Of a stretch of 8,286 nucleotides of DNA, positions 1-7,355 are shown piece after piece (the first letter of the stretch is position 1; each line of letters begins with the position of its first letter). Location of the stretch: NCBI GenBank assembly GCA_903934155.1, contig CAIZMS010000237.1, forward strand, positions 1 to 8,286, given 5' to 3'. Made by a program: the position numbers and the translations under genes. The DNA is from an uncultured bacterium. Lineage in GTDB: Bacteria > Verrucomicrobiota > Kiritimatiellia > CAIKKV01 > CAITUY01. The notes below the pieces were generated by a model. That model was not told the DNA's origin. It did not search any database and worked only from the letters and a program-made list of their open reading frames with translations.

Positions 1-282
1 ACGCGTAACCAGGTGATCAGCTTCGTCATTTCCGTGGTCGTCTGCCTGTTCCTGCTTCTGGCCGGGTGGCCCCCGGTCACGGATCTTTTGATCCGGGTGA
101 CCCAGGATCACACCTCCCTGAACTGGCTGGTCACCGGCGTGGCCTCCCTCAGCTTCATGCCGCATTACGAATCCATCCAGCGCGGCGTCATCGCCCTTCG
201 GGATCTGGCGTATTATGCCAGCGTCATCATCTTTATGTTATTCGCCACACATCTTGTCTTGGAAAACCGTAAAGCCGCGTAA
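1..282 (+). CDS. ABC-2 type transporter permease, GldF-like, C-terminal part (5' truncated)
   Basis: This is the C-terminal 93 residues of a membrane permease. The frame is open from base 1, so the true start lies left of the window and the GTG at 13 is just an internal valine. Two hydrophobic helices are visible: one from about residue 6 to 24 (VISFVISVVVCLFLLLAGW) and one close to the C-terminus (YYASVIIFMLFATHLVL). Between them is a loop containing PHYESIQRGVIALRDLAYY, which resembles the conserved end of GldF/ABC-2 permeases (a short serine/phenylalanine stretch, then H-x-E-S-I-x-R-G-V-I-x-L-R-D). GldF-type permeases form the membrane channel of an ABC exporter with a separate ATPase. The next gene encodes the GldG-like partner, which supports the call. 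Substrate cannot be told from the sequence. Confidence 0.85.
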   Translation, partial: TRNQVISFVISVVVCLFLLLAGWPPVTDLLIRVTQDHTSLNWLVTGVASLSFMPHYESIQRGVIALRDLAYYASVIIFMLFATHLVLENRKAA

Positions 283-307
283 TCCCTTCTTTTACAACAA
301 ACAATCC

Positions 308-311
308 GGAG
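308..311 (+). promoter_or_regulatory. Shine-Dalgarno site of the GldG-like gene
   Basis: GGAG lies 9 nt before the ATG at 321 and fixes that start. The surrounding 38-nt gap (283-320) is A-rich, and I see no convincing promoter or terminator in it, so the gene is probably cotranscribed with the permease. Confidence 0.7.
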
Positions 312-320
312 AAACTTACT

Positions 321-2222
321 ATGGAAACCAAAATATCCCGATTCTGGAAACTCAGCGGGGGCGCCCTGGGCCTGATCATGGTTCTGGCCATCCTGGTCGC
401 CGCCAATATCATCCTTAGCCAGTTCAGGCTTCGGCAGGACTTGACGGCTGAAAAATTATTCACGTTATCGGACGGGACCCGGGCCGTCCTGCAAAAAATG
501 GATCGGACGGTAACGCTGATGTTCTTCTTTACCGGAAGTGCACCGGAAGTTCCCGCCCCCCTGAAAACCTTTGCCCAGCAGGTGGAGGATCTCCTGAAGG
601 AATATGAACTCGCCAGCGGGGGCAAAATCCATATTGAAAAATATGATCCGAAACCCGATTCCGACGCCGAGGATCTCGCCCAACGATACGGACTTGAGGG
701 CCAAATGATCCCGCCCGCCGGCCCGAGCCTGTTCCTGGGCCTCGTCGCCCGCTCCGGAGAACAGCAGGACATCATTCCACTCATTGATCCACGTACCGGG
801 GATCTCCTGGAATACAATATCACCCGGATGATTCACCGCGTCACCACCGTCAAAAAGCCGGTCGTGGGCATCCTGAGCCCGCTTCCCGTACTGGGGGCGC
901 AACCGTCCCCCTACATGCCGCCGGGTCGCCAGCCGAAATCCCAGCCTTGGGCGGCCTTCCGGGACCTTGGCCGGGATTATGAAGTCCGGTCCATCGCCCC
1001 TTCGCCCGAAACGCTGGATCCGGATCTGGACACCCTGGTCGTGGTTCACCCCAAGTCTCTCTCTGAGAAAACACTCTACGCCATCGACCAATTCGTGATC
1101 CATGGCGGACGCCTTCTGGCCTTCATGGATCCCTTCTGCGTCGCCGACCAGCCGGCCTCATCCCCGATGGATCCTTACGGCGGAATGGGCGCCCAGCGTT
1201 CCTCGACCCTCGGCAAACTGCTTGACGCCTGGGGCGTCACGTTCGAGGCCGGAAAAATCGTGGCCGATATCGACGCCACCACACCGCTGAGAAGCCAGAA
1301 CAACACCATCGAGCAAAGCCCCCTTTATTTGAGCCTGACCAAAAAGAACCTGACCGCCAACGATGCACTCACCGCGCCCGTCAATTCGCTTATGATGGTC
1401 ATGGCCGGTGCCTTTTCCGGCACTCCAACCGGGGGACTGCGGATGACTCCCCTGGTCACCACCTCGGCAAGAAGCACCCTGACCGACGCCATGATGATGC
1501 AGTTCGATCCCAATGCCTTCCGCCGGGAGCTCAAAAACAATCCAAAACCCTGCTCACTGGCCGTCCGCCTCCAGGGTAAGTTCAAGACCGCCTTCCCGGA
1601 CGGCGCCCCCTCCAATGAACCCGCCAATACCAATAGTGTTAAGACCGTTGATGCCGCGTTCCTGAAGGAAAGCCTGCAGGATGGCAACGTGATCCTGGTG
1701 GCAGATGTCGACATGCTCTACAACGACTTCTGCGTTCAGGAACTCAACCTGTTCGGCTATCGCGGATTCCAGCCGTTCAATGACAACATCAACCTGTTCG
1801 CCAATATGGTGGAGCAAATGGCTGGCAGTGCCGACCTCATCGGAATCCGGTGCAGGGGCACCCTGAACCGCCCCTTCACCCGTGTCCTGGCCATCCAGGC
1901 CGAGGCCCAGTCACGCTGGATGGAACAGGAACAAATGCTGGAGGAAAAACTCCAGGCCTCCCAGCGCCGGATCGATGAGCTCCAGCGGCAGAAAGATGAA
2001 AAACAACGGTTCATCATGAGCCCGGAACAGGCCCGTGAACTGGAACACATCCGGGCCGAGGTCCTGAACACCAAACAGGAGCTCAAACAGGTTCGCCGTA
2101 ATCTCCGGGAGGATATCGAAGCCCTGGGCATGAAGGTCAAAGCCGTCAACATTCTGTTCGTCCCCGCCCTCGTGATTCTGGCGGGAATTTTGTTTGCCGC
2201 TTTCAGAAGGATGAAAAAATAA
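321..2222 (+). CDS. GldG-family ABC transporter auxiliary protein
   Basis: A 633-residue inner-membrane protein of the GldG / ABC_transp_aux family, the usual partner of GldF-like permeases. A transmembrane helix spans about residues 12-34. It is followed by the family's characteristic stretch D40-L-T-A-E-K-L-F-T-L-S-D51-G, then EYELASGGKIHIEKYDPKPD (95-114), the EYNITRMIHR region (164-173), and the YAIDQFVIHGG / MDP segment (253-271). Residues 525-600 are rich in E, Q, K and R with heptad-like spacing and look like a coiled coil. A second helix spans about 608-627, followed by RRMKK, a positively charged cytoplasmic end. The bulk should therefore lie outside the cytoplasmic membrane, tethered at both ends. 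The fold of the soluble part is related to sugar-binding or glutamine-amidotransferase-like domains in other GldG proteins, but I see no catalytic motif. In Bacteroidetes GldF/GldG serve gliding and secretion; here the role is unknown. Confidence 0.88.
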   Translation: METKISRFWKLSGGALGLIMVLAILVAANIILSQFRLRQDLTAEKLFTLSDGTRAVLQKMDRTVTLMFFFTGSAPEVPAPLKTFAQQVEDLLKEYELASGGKIHIEKYDPKPDSDAEDLAQRYGLEGQMIPPAGPSLFLGLVARSGEQQDIIPLIDPRTGDLLEYNITRMIHRVTTVKKPVVGILSPLPVLGAQPSPYMPPGRQPKSQPWAAFRDLGRDYEVRSIAPSPETLDPDLDTLVVVHPKSLSEKTLYAIDQFVIHGGRLLAFMDPFCVADQPASSPMDPYGGMGAQRSSTLGKLLDAWGVTFEAGKIVADIDATTPLRSQNNTIEQSPLYLSLTKKNLTANDALTAPVNSLMMVMAGAFSGTPTGGLRMTPLVTTSARSTLTDAMMMQFDPNAFRRELKNNPKPCSLAVRLQGKFKTAFPDGAPSNEPANTNSVKTVDAAFLKESLQDGNVILVADVDMLYNDFCVQELNLFGYRGFQPFNDNINLFANMVEQMAGSADLIGIRCRGTLNRPFTRVLAIQAEAQSRWMEQEQMLEEKLQASQRRIDELQRQKDEKQRFIMSPEQARELEHIRAEVLNTKQELKQVRRNLREDIEALGMKVKAVNILFVPALVILAGILFAAFRRMKK

Positions 2223-2254
2223 ACCGTTTCTATTCGAATCAATGAAAAGGATGA

Positions 2255-2267
2255 CCTACAGTAGGAG
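2255..2267 (+). promoter_or_regulatory. Shine-Dalgarno site of the DUF4340 gene, overlapped by a small palindrome
   Basis: TAGGAG ends 5 nt before the ATG at 2273 and supports that start. The bases CCTAC-A-GTAGG (2255-2265) form a perfect 5-bp dyad that covers the first half of this SD. As RNA this could fold to only a 4-bp stem with a 3-nt loop, so any masking effect would be weak. The rest of the 50-nt gap (2223-2272) shows no clear promoter or terminator. Confidence 0.6.
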
Positions 2268-2272
2268 AACAC

Positions 2273-3439
2273 ATGAACGCTAAACACCTCATTACCCTGG
2301 CCGGACTCGCCGCCGTTATGGCCGGACTTGCGACCTGGAGCTCCAGGAAAGAAATCCAAAAAACCGAAGCGGCGTCATTGGGCAGCAAAGCCTTTCCATC
2401 GCTTCAAACGCAAGTCAATGAAATCACCTCGATCCGAATCCAGTCTCCGGCGGAAACCGCTACGGTAACCCGGGTCGGGGGCATCTGGCGGGTGCCTGGA
2501 AAATGGAATTACCCCGCCGATTTCGGAAAAATCCGGGATCTCTTACGGAAACTGGCGGACACCAAAATCCTTCAGGCCGTCCGGACAACTCCCGCAGAAC
2601 GCGGTGAACTCCAACTGCTGACCTCGGCTGATACCGGCGCCACAAACCGGGAACAGTGCGCCACCCGCATTCAATTGCTGGACAGCCAGGGATCCGCGAT
2701 CTCCTCGCTTTACCTCGGGAAAACCCGTTCCCGCCCAGGCCCGGAATCCGGAATGGGAGGATTCCCGGATAGCCAGTTCGTCATGACCGAAAAAGGTCAA
2801 GCCTCCCTCATTGGCGATACTTTTCCAGAAGTGACAACTCGTGATAAAGACTGGCTCGACACTGATTTCCTGGCACTCACCGACATCATCGACATCCATG
2901 TCGCCGGAAAACCCACCGGCGAAATTCACGCCACCCGGGCCACTCCAGCGGATGATCTCAAGGTGCAGGGCACCCTCCCCGAGAACAAGGAGGTGGATGC
3001 CACAAAACTAAGCTCATTGGGATCCGCCTTGAGCTTCCTGAAGTTTGATGACTTGGTGGACCCAAAATTGCCTCCTGAAAAAACGGGACTGGATAAGCCT
3101 GTCATCTACAAGGCGACATCAAAGAAAGGCGAAAAGATCACCCTCCGTATTGGCAAATCCCCCGCTGGCGACACGAAGCGGTATGCTTCCGTCTCGGTGG
3201 CCTTCGAGGCGCCTTCCCTCCCAGCCCCATCCGGCTCGGACACCAATCAGGCGGCACTGGCCCAAGCCCGGGAAAAGGAGAACACCCAAACGGCCGCCTC
3301 TACCAAACTCCTGAACGACAAATTCAGTCCCTGGATCTATTTGCTGAGCCCGGAAACCGCAGAGACCATAACCCAGGGATTTCATGATATACTGAAGGAC
3401 AAACCCAAACCGCAGGATCAGAAAGAAAACGTCAAGTAA
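2273..3439 (+). CDS. DUF4340 domain-containing membrane-anchored protein
   Basis: A 388-residue protein with one N-terminal hydrophobic helix (about residues 5-22, no lipobox or clear cleavage site) and a long soluble region expected outside the cytoplasmic membrane. DUF4340 features are visible: GGIWRVPGKWNYPADFGKIR (69-88) followed by a leucine-rich helix (DLLRKLADTKIL) and a second element DKDWLDTDFLALTDIIDIHV (191-210) that repeats the typical W-x-D-x-x-L pattern. Residues 313-345 are low complexity (A, P, S, Q rich), and the C-terminus is lysine/proline rich. DUF4340 genes commonly follow GldG-family genes, as here, and are thought to be an accessory part of the same exporter; the molecular function is not known. 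A gap of 50 nt separates it from the GldG-like gene and 13 nt from moxR. The SD supports the ATG. Confidence 0.85.
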   Translation: MNAKHLITLAGLAAVMAGLATWSSRKEIQKTEAASLGSKAFPSLQTQVNEITSIRIQSPAETATVTRVGGIWRVPGKWNYPADFGKIRDLLRKLADTKILQAVRTTPAERGELQLLTSADTGATNREQCATRIQLLDSQGSAISSLYLGKTRSRPGPESGMGGFPDSQFVMTEKGQASLIGDTFPEVTTRDKDWLDTDFLALTDIIDIHVAGKPTGEIHATRATPADDLKVQGTLPENKEVDATKLSSLGSALSFLKFDDLVDPKLPPEKTGLDKPVIYKATSKKGEKITLRIGKSPAGDTKRYASVSVAFEAPSLPAPSGSDTNQAALAQAREKENTQTAASTKLLNDKFSPWIYLLSPETAETITQGFHDILKDKPKPQDQKENVK

Positions 3440-3442
3440 TCC

Positions 3443-3446
3443 GGAG
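3443..3446 (+). promoter_or_regulatory. Shine-Dalgarno site of the MoxR gene
   Basis: GGAG sits 6 nt before the ATG at 3453, within the 13-nt gap after the DUF4340 stop codon. It fixes the start of the MoxR gene. There is no room for a separate terminator and promoter in the gap. Confidence 0.7.
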
Positions 3447-3452
3447 CACACC

Positions 3453-4439
3453 ATGACAACCGACATCACCCGAACCACCAACATCATCAACGAACAGAAG
3501 GCGCTGATTGACGGCGTACGACAGGAAGTCAACAAAGTCCTGGTCGGCCAGGAACGCCTGTTGGATCGCATGCTCATCGCCCTCATCTCCAACGGCCATA
3601 TCCTGCTGGAAGGCGTACCGGGCCTTGCCAAAACCACCGCCGTCAAGACGATGGCCCAAGCCCTGGGACTCAAGTTCCAGCGCATTAGTTTTACCCCAGA
3701 CCTGCTTCCGGCGGATGTGATCGGAACCATGATCTACAACCCGCGCGAGGGGACCTTCACCCCGCGCCTGGGCCCCATCTTCACCAATCTCCTGCTGGCC
3801 GACGAAATCAACCGGGCTCCTGCCAAGGTGCAGTCCGCCCTCCTGGAAGCGATGCAGGAACACCAGGTCACCATCGGCAACCAGACGTATCCCCTCCCTG
3901 AGCCGTTCATGGTCATGGCCACCCAGAATCCCCTGGAGCAGGAAGGAACTTACCCCCTCCCCGAAGCGCAGATCGACCGGTTCATGCTCAAATGCCGCGT
4001 GGATTACCCGTCAAAGGATGACGAACGCCGCATCATGAACCGATTCAGCCGGAAAACGGACATCAAGGTTACCCCCGTCATGTCCGCCGAACAAATTCTG
4101 GCCATCCGGGATATTCTGGATCAGGTGTACTGCGACGAAAAGGTGGCCGACTACATCCTCGATATCGTTTTCGCCACCCGCAAGCCGGCGGATTACAAGC
4201 TCGACCTGACCCCTTTCATCCAATACGGCGGTTCTCCACGCGCCAGCCTGTTCCTGAACATCGCCTCCCGGGCCAACGCCCTGCTTCATGGCCGGGCTTA
4301 CGCCACCCCCCAGGATATCAAGGAAATCGCCTACGATGTTCTCCGCCACCGCCTCATCCTCACCTATGAAGCCGAGGCCGAGAATATGAAGAGCGAGGAT
4401 ATTATCGCGAAAATTTTGAATGAGATCCCGGTACCATAG
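3453..4439 (+). CDS. moxR: MoxR-family AAA+ ATPase
   Basis: A 328-residue cytoplasmic ATPase, full length for the family. MoxR proteins are AAA+ chaperone-like enzymes that use ATP to mature or insert cofactors into client proteins, usually together with VWA-domain partners. Visible motifs: Walker A GVPGLAKT at 54-61 (alanine replaces the usual second glycine before lysine, which is common in MoxR), Walker B LLLADEIN at 113-120, the MoxR-typical RAPAKVQSALLEAMQE (121-136), sensor 1 ATQNP at 156-160, and EAQIDRF at 171-177. The C-terminal lid domain follows, with GGSPRASLFL around 268. It is separated by only 2 nt from the DUF58 gene, the classic MoxR partner. All active-site motifs look intact. 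Confidence 0.96.
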   Translation: MTTDITRTTNIINEQKALIDGVRQEVNKVLVGQERLLDRMLIALISNGHILLEGVPGLAKTTAVKTMAQALGLKFQRISFTPDLLPADVIGTMIYNPREGTFTPRLGPIFTNLLLADEINRAPAKVQSALLEAMQEHQVTIGNQTYPLPEPFMVMATQNPLEQEGTYPLPEAQIDRFMLKCRVDYPSKDDERRIMNRFSRKTDIKVTPVMSAEQILAIRDILDQVYCDEKVADYILDIVFATRKPADYKLDLTPFIQYGGSPRASLFLNIASRANALLHGRAYATPQDIKEIAYDVLRHRLILTYEAEAENMKSEDIIAKILNEIPVP

Positions 4440-4441
4440 CA

Positions 4442-5332
4442 ATGGCTCTCAACGTCAAAGAACTGATGAAGCAGGTGGGCCAGATCCGCCTGGTCACCAA
4501 CCGGCTCGTGGATGAGCATCTCTCTGGCGAATACCATTCCGTGTTCAAGGGGCACGGGATCGAATTCGACGAAGTCCGCGAGTACACCCCGGGCGATGAT
4601 ATCCGATCCATTGACTGGAACGTTACCGCCCGCATGGGCACCGCGTTTGTCAAACGGTTCTGCGAGGAACGGGAGCTCACCATTCTTTTCCTGGTGGACG
4701 TTTCCGGTTCGCAAGCCTTCGGTTCCGGGAAGCGCGCCAAATCTGAACTGGCGGCGGAAATCACCTGCGTCCTGGCGTTGTCCGCCATCAAGAACCAGGA
4801 CAAGATCGGATTGATCCTCTTCAGCGACCGCATCGAGAAATCCATCCCGCCCCGCAAGGGCCGAACCGCCGCCATGCGGCTCGTGCGTGAAGTTCTTGCC
4901 ACCGAGGAAACCCGGCGCGGCACCGATCTCGCCGGAGCCCTTCGCTTTCTCAACCAGGTCCAGAAACGCCGGGCTGTGGTGTTCATCATCTCGGATTTCA
5001 TGGATACCGGGTTTGAACGGGAACTGCGCGTCACCGCGCGCCGCCATGATGTCATCTGCTGCAGCCTGTCCGACCCGCGCGAAACGGAATTGCCGGATGT
5101 CGGACTCCTGGAGATTCAAGACCCCGAAACCGGTGAACTGGAACTGCTCGACACCTCCTCCACCTTCGTTCGCGACGCCTTCCGGGACAATGCCCGGCAG
5201 GAGCAGGAGGCTCAGGCCAAACTCTTCCGCAAGCACCGGATCGATGCTCTCCATCTCTCAACCGACCGACCGTTCATTGAGGATATTCATAAACTATTCC
5301 ATCAACGCCAGGTTCGCGCGGCACGGGGATAA
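4442..5332 (+). CDS. DUF58 domain protein with VWA-like fold
   Basis: A 296-residue soluble protein without a membrane helix. The DUF58 signature is clear: HGIEFDEVREYTPGDDIRSI (38-57) followed by DWNVTARMG and KRFCEEREL. It leads into a VWA-like domain whose metal-ion site appears complete: D86-V-S88-G-S90, T161 in RRGTDL, and D185 in IISDFMD. DUF58 proteins are encoded next to MoxR ATPases in many bacteria and are thought to work with them, by analogy to other AAA+/VWA pairs. The start ATG is 2 nt after the moxR stop, and I see no SD within 15 nt, so translation probably depends on ribosomes finishing moxR. The alternative is a later start, but that would remove conserved N-terminal residues. 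Confidence 0.94.
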   Translation: MALNVKELMKQVGQIRLVTNRLVDEHLSGEYHSVFKGHGIEFDEVREYTPGDDIRSIDWNVTARMGTAFVKRFCEERELTILFLVDVSGSQAFGSGKRAKSELAAEITCVLALSAIKNQDKIGLILFSDRIEKSIPPRKGRTAAMRLVREVLATEETRRGTDLAGALRFLNQVQKRRAVVFIISDFMDTGFERELRVTARRHDVICCSLSDPRETELPDVGLLEIQDPETGELELLDTSSTFVRDAFRDNARQEQEAQAKLFRKHRIDALHLSTDRPFIEDIHKLFHQRQVRAARG

Positions 5333-6327
5333 TGATGAAACTGAATCACCATAGTCTAGTACTCATCATTCCCCTTCTCCTCTCCGCCTGTTCCAAACCC
5401 TCCGAACCGACGGCCGCGCCATCGGACAACCCTCGTGTTGAGGAATCCTCCCGCGGGCCGGTCTCCGTCAAATTCACCTTTGATCCCCCGGTGGTCCGGC
5501 TTGACCGGGATATTCTCCTGACCATCCAAAGCATGTCGCCCACAAACATAACGGTCAAACTCCCCTCCCTTGAGACCCGGGTAAAGGGATTCACGGTGGC
5601 GGGCAGTTTCGATGGATCCTCCGTCGTTTCCGCGGGCAAAACCACCCTGACCCGGAATGTCAGGCTCACCCCCCGAATCGCTTCCGAATATCGGATCGCC
5701 CCCATGGCGGTTACCTGGAAACAACCGGGCACGGGTCTCGAGCAATGGTTTCCCACCAAGCCCGTTGTCCTCGCTTCGGAAGCCCTGCTGAAGGGCGACC
5801 CGGGCAGGGAAATCGCGGCAGCCCGCGGGCCCGTTTGGATTTATCCGGGACTGAAAGGGGTGATCGGTTATACCCTGGCGGCCCTCGGCCTTGCCGCGCT
5901 TGCCTACGGGGCGTGGCGCCTGTTCCGGAAACTCCGCCGCGCCGTGAAGCTCCGCCGGATGTCGCCCCGGGAACGCGCCTTGTTCGAGCTCGCTGAACTG
6001 ATGGCGAGGGATCTAATCGGCCATGACCGGGTCAAGGAGTTCTATTTTGAGCTGACCATGATTGTGCGCCTGTATATCGAGCGGGCTCACTCCATCCGGG
6101 CCCCGGAGCAGACCACGGAGGAATTTCTCCTCATCGTTTCCCGCGATCCCCGCTTTTCCCATGATGTGGTCAAACGCCTGCGCGACTTCATGCAAGCCGC
6201 CGACCTGGTGAAATACGCCGGCTTCCGCCCCGACCACACCTCCGTGGACTCCGCCCTTTCAACCGCCCGCACCTACATCGAATCGGATGAATCTCATATC
6301 TCAAATCTGAAATCAGAAACCCTATGA
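5332..6327 (+). CDS. Predicted lipoprotein with BatD-like region, transmembrane helix and DUF4381-like C-terminal domain
   Basis: A 331-residue protein. The N-terminus has a hydrophobic stretch ending in a lipobox, LLSA-C20, so cleavage and lipidation at C20 are predicted. Residues 44-150 are rich in beta-type segments with a pattern like BatD-type immunoglobulin-like domains (VSVKFTFDPPVVRLDRDILL). A second membrane helix lies at about 175-195, followed by a basic stretch. Residues 210-318 match the cytoplasmic tail seen in DUF4381/BatD-like proteins: SPRERALFEL, RVKEFYFELTMIVRLYIERA, APEQTTEEFL, FMQAADLVKYAGF. Such proteins sit between DUF58 and BatA genes in Bat-type operons. Its ATG overlaps the DUF58 TAA by 1 nt; a second ATG at 5335 is equally plausible and is better placed after the weak GGGGA at 5325-5329. 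The last ten residues come from a tandem repeat and are probably not conserved. Confidence 0.85.
   Translation: MMKLNHHSLVLIIPLLLSACSKPSEPTAAPSDNPRVEESSRGPVSVKFTFDPPVVRLDRDILLTIQSMSPTNITVKLPSLETRVKGFTVAGSFDGSSVVSAGKTTLTRNVRLTPRIASEYRIAPMAVTWKQPGTGLEQWFPTKPVVLASEALLKGDPGREIAAARGPVWIYPGLKGVIGYTLAALGLAALAYGAWRLFRKLRRAVKLRRMSPRERALFELAELMARDLIGHDRVKEFYFELTMIVRLYIERAHSIRAPEQTTEEFLLIVSRDPRFSHDVVKRLRDFMQAADLVKYAGFRPDHTSVDSALSTARTYIESDESHISNLKSETL
6291..6318 (+). repeat. Degenerate 7-bp tandem repeat, four units
   Basis: Four adjacent heptamers are seen: ATCTCAT (6291), ATCTCAA (6298), ATCTGAA (6305) and ATCAGAA (6312). The consensus is about ATCTSAA. The block is AT-rich inside a GC-rich region. 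It lies inside the lipoprotein gene, where it encodes the tail SHISNLKSE, and directly before the batA ATG at 6324. Because 7 is not a multiple of 3, a change of one unit would shift the reading frame of the tail. Confidence 0.7.
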
Positions 6328-7355
6328 CTTTCGGAACTCCCATCGCTCTACTGCTCTTCCTGCCTCTTGGGGCAGCGGCCTGGTTTATCTACCGTCGTCG
6401 CGTCCAGCAGGCGCTGGTCTTTTCGCCCTTCCACCGGCTACCCGGAAATCGCGCCACCTGGCGAACCCGGCTCCGGCCGCTGGCACCCATCCTCTACCTC
6501 CTCGGAGCGGCGCTCACGATCCTGGCCCTGGCCCGTCCCCAAACCATTTTCTCACGAACCCTCCGGAAATCCGACGCCATCGCCATCCAGATGATCGTGG
6601 ACTGCTCGGGCTCCATGCAGGCACTCGACTTCTCCACCCGCGACAAGCAGCGCACCCGGCTTGATATGGTCAAGGAAACCTTCGCCCAATTCATCCAGAA
6701 GCGGCCGGGCGACCTGATCGGCCTGATCACCTTCGGGGGATTCGCCTCCAGCCGGGCCCCGCTCACCCTGGATCATGATGCCCTGCTTCACAGCCTGAAG
6801 GGCGTCGAGACTGCGCGTGAACAGTTCGACAAGGGCGGCCAGCTCCTCAATCAGGAGGAAATGCTGACCGCCATCGGCGATGCACTCGCCACCGGCTGCG
6901 CCCGGATGGAAAACGCGGCGGTTAAATCAAAAATCATGGTGCTCCTGTCGGATGGTGAATCCAACACCGGCCTTATCAAGCCCGAGGACGCCGCCAAGGC
7001 CGCCAAAACCATGGGGATCAAGGTCTACACCATCGGGGTCGGCACCACCGGAAGGGCTCCCTTCATGGCTCGCGACATGTTCGGCCGACAAACCATCGGG
7101 TATGCCGATGTCACCTTGGACGAAAACCAGCTCCGCAGTCTTGCCACGACCACCGGCGGCCAGTATTTCAATGTCACTGACCCGAAGGGCCTGACTCAAA
7201 CCCTTGAGACCATCAGCAAGCTTGAAAAAACAACCATTAACACCGAACTCTTTAACAAGTATGACGAGCATTTTCTCTTCGTCCTCATTCCCGGCCTCGC
7301 CTTGTTAATTCTCGGCGCAGCCCTCAATAGTTGGCTTGGGAGGCAAATCTTATGA
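6324..7355 (+). CDS. batA: BatA-like VWA-domain membrane protein
   Basis: A 343-residue inner-membrane protein. The N-terminus matches the BatA N-terminal (aerotolerance) domain: helix at about 5-23, FSPFHRLPG, the WRTRLRPLAP segment and a second helix at about 54-70 ending in LALARPQ. A VWA domain follows with a complete MIDAS: D93-C-S95-G-S97, T182 in LTAIGDAL and D210 in LLSDGES. The segment ending in TTGGQYFNVTD (276-286) and SKLEKT (298-303) is typical of BatA. A last helix spans about 316-336. The VWA domain should face the periplasm. Bat proteins were named for aerotolerance in Bacteroides; their exact biochemical job is unsettled. The gene overlaps the preceding stop by 4 nt (ATGA) and has no SD, because the heptamer repeat occupies that place, so translational coupling is likely. 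Confidence 0.93.
   Translation: MTFGTPIALLLFLPLGAAAWFIYRRRVQQALVFSPFHRLPGNRATWRTRLRPLAPILYLLGAALTILALARPQTIFSRTLRKSDAIAIQMIVDCSGSMQALDFSTRDKQRTRLDMVKETFAQFIQKRPGDLIGLITFGGFASSRAPLTLDHDALLHSLKGVETAREQFDKGGQLLNQEEMLTAIGDALATGCARMENAAVKSKIMVLLSDGESNTGLIKPEDAAKAAKTMGIKVYTIGVGTTGRAPFMARDMFGRQTIGYADVTLDENQLRSLATTTGGQYFNVTDPKGLTQTLETISKLEKTTINTELFNKYDEHFLFVLIPGLALLILGAALNSWLGRQIL
7338..7343 (+). promoter_or_regulatory. Shine-Dalgarno site of batB, inside batA
   Basis: GGGAGG lies 8 nt before the ATG at 7352, inside the last codons of batA. It gives batB its own strong ribosome binding site even though the two genes overlap by 4 nt, unlike batA itself. Confidence 0.65.

Noticed and set aside
283..320. 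Possible promoter before the GldG-like gene (TTTTACA-like bases)
   Set aside because: No matching -10 element at a suitable distance; the gap is better explained as an operon-internal spacer with an SD.
233..823. Minus-strand open frame spanning the permease end and the GldG-like gene
   Set aside because: The product is rich in R, S and P with no recognisable motif, and it crosses two well-supported plus-strand genes.
2242..2283. A possible 13-residue leader peptide (ATG at 2242, TAA at 2281) overlapping the DUF4340 start
   Set aside because: It has no SD, its sequence has no leader-like feature, and the overlap is likely to be chance.
1757..2359. Minus-strand open frame of 200 codons across the GldG-DUF4340 gap
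   Set aside because: Serine- and arginine-rich translation of coiled-coil codons read backwards; no domain and no SD that I could trust.
3606..3635. Walker A of MoxR reads GLAKT rather than GxGKT, suggesting an inactive ATPase
   Set aside because: Alanine at this position is usual in the MoxR family, and Walker B, sensor 1 and the conserved arginine are all present.
4364..5254. A 296-codon open frame on the minus strand opposite the DUF58 gene
   Set aside because: It is a shadow of the GC-rich codon pattern on the plus strand. The translation is rich in G, D, E and has no recognisable domain, while the plus frame has full DUF58 motifs.
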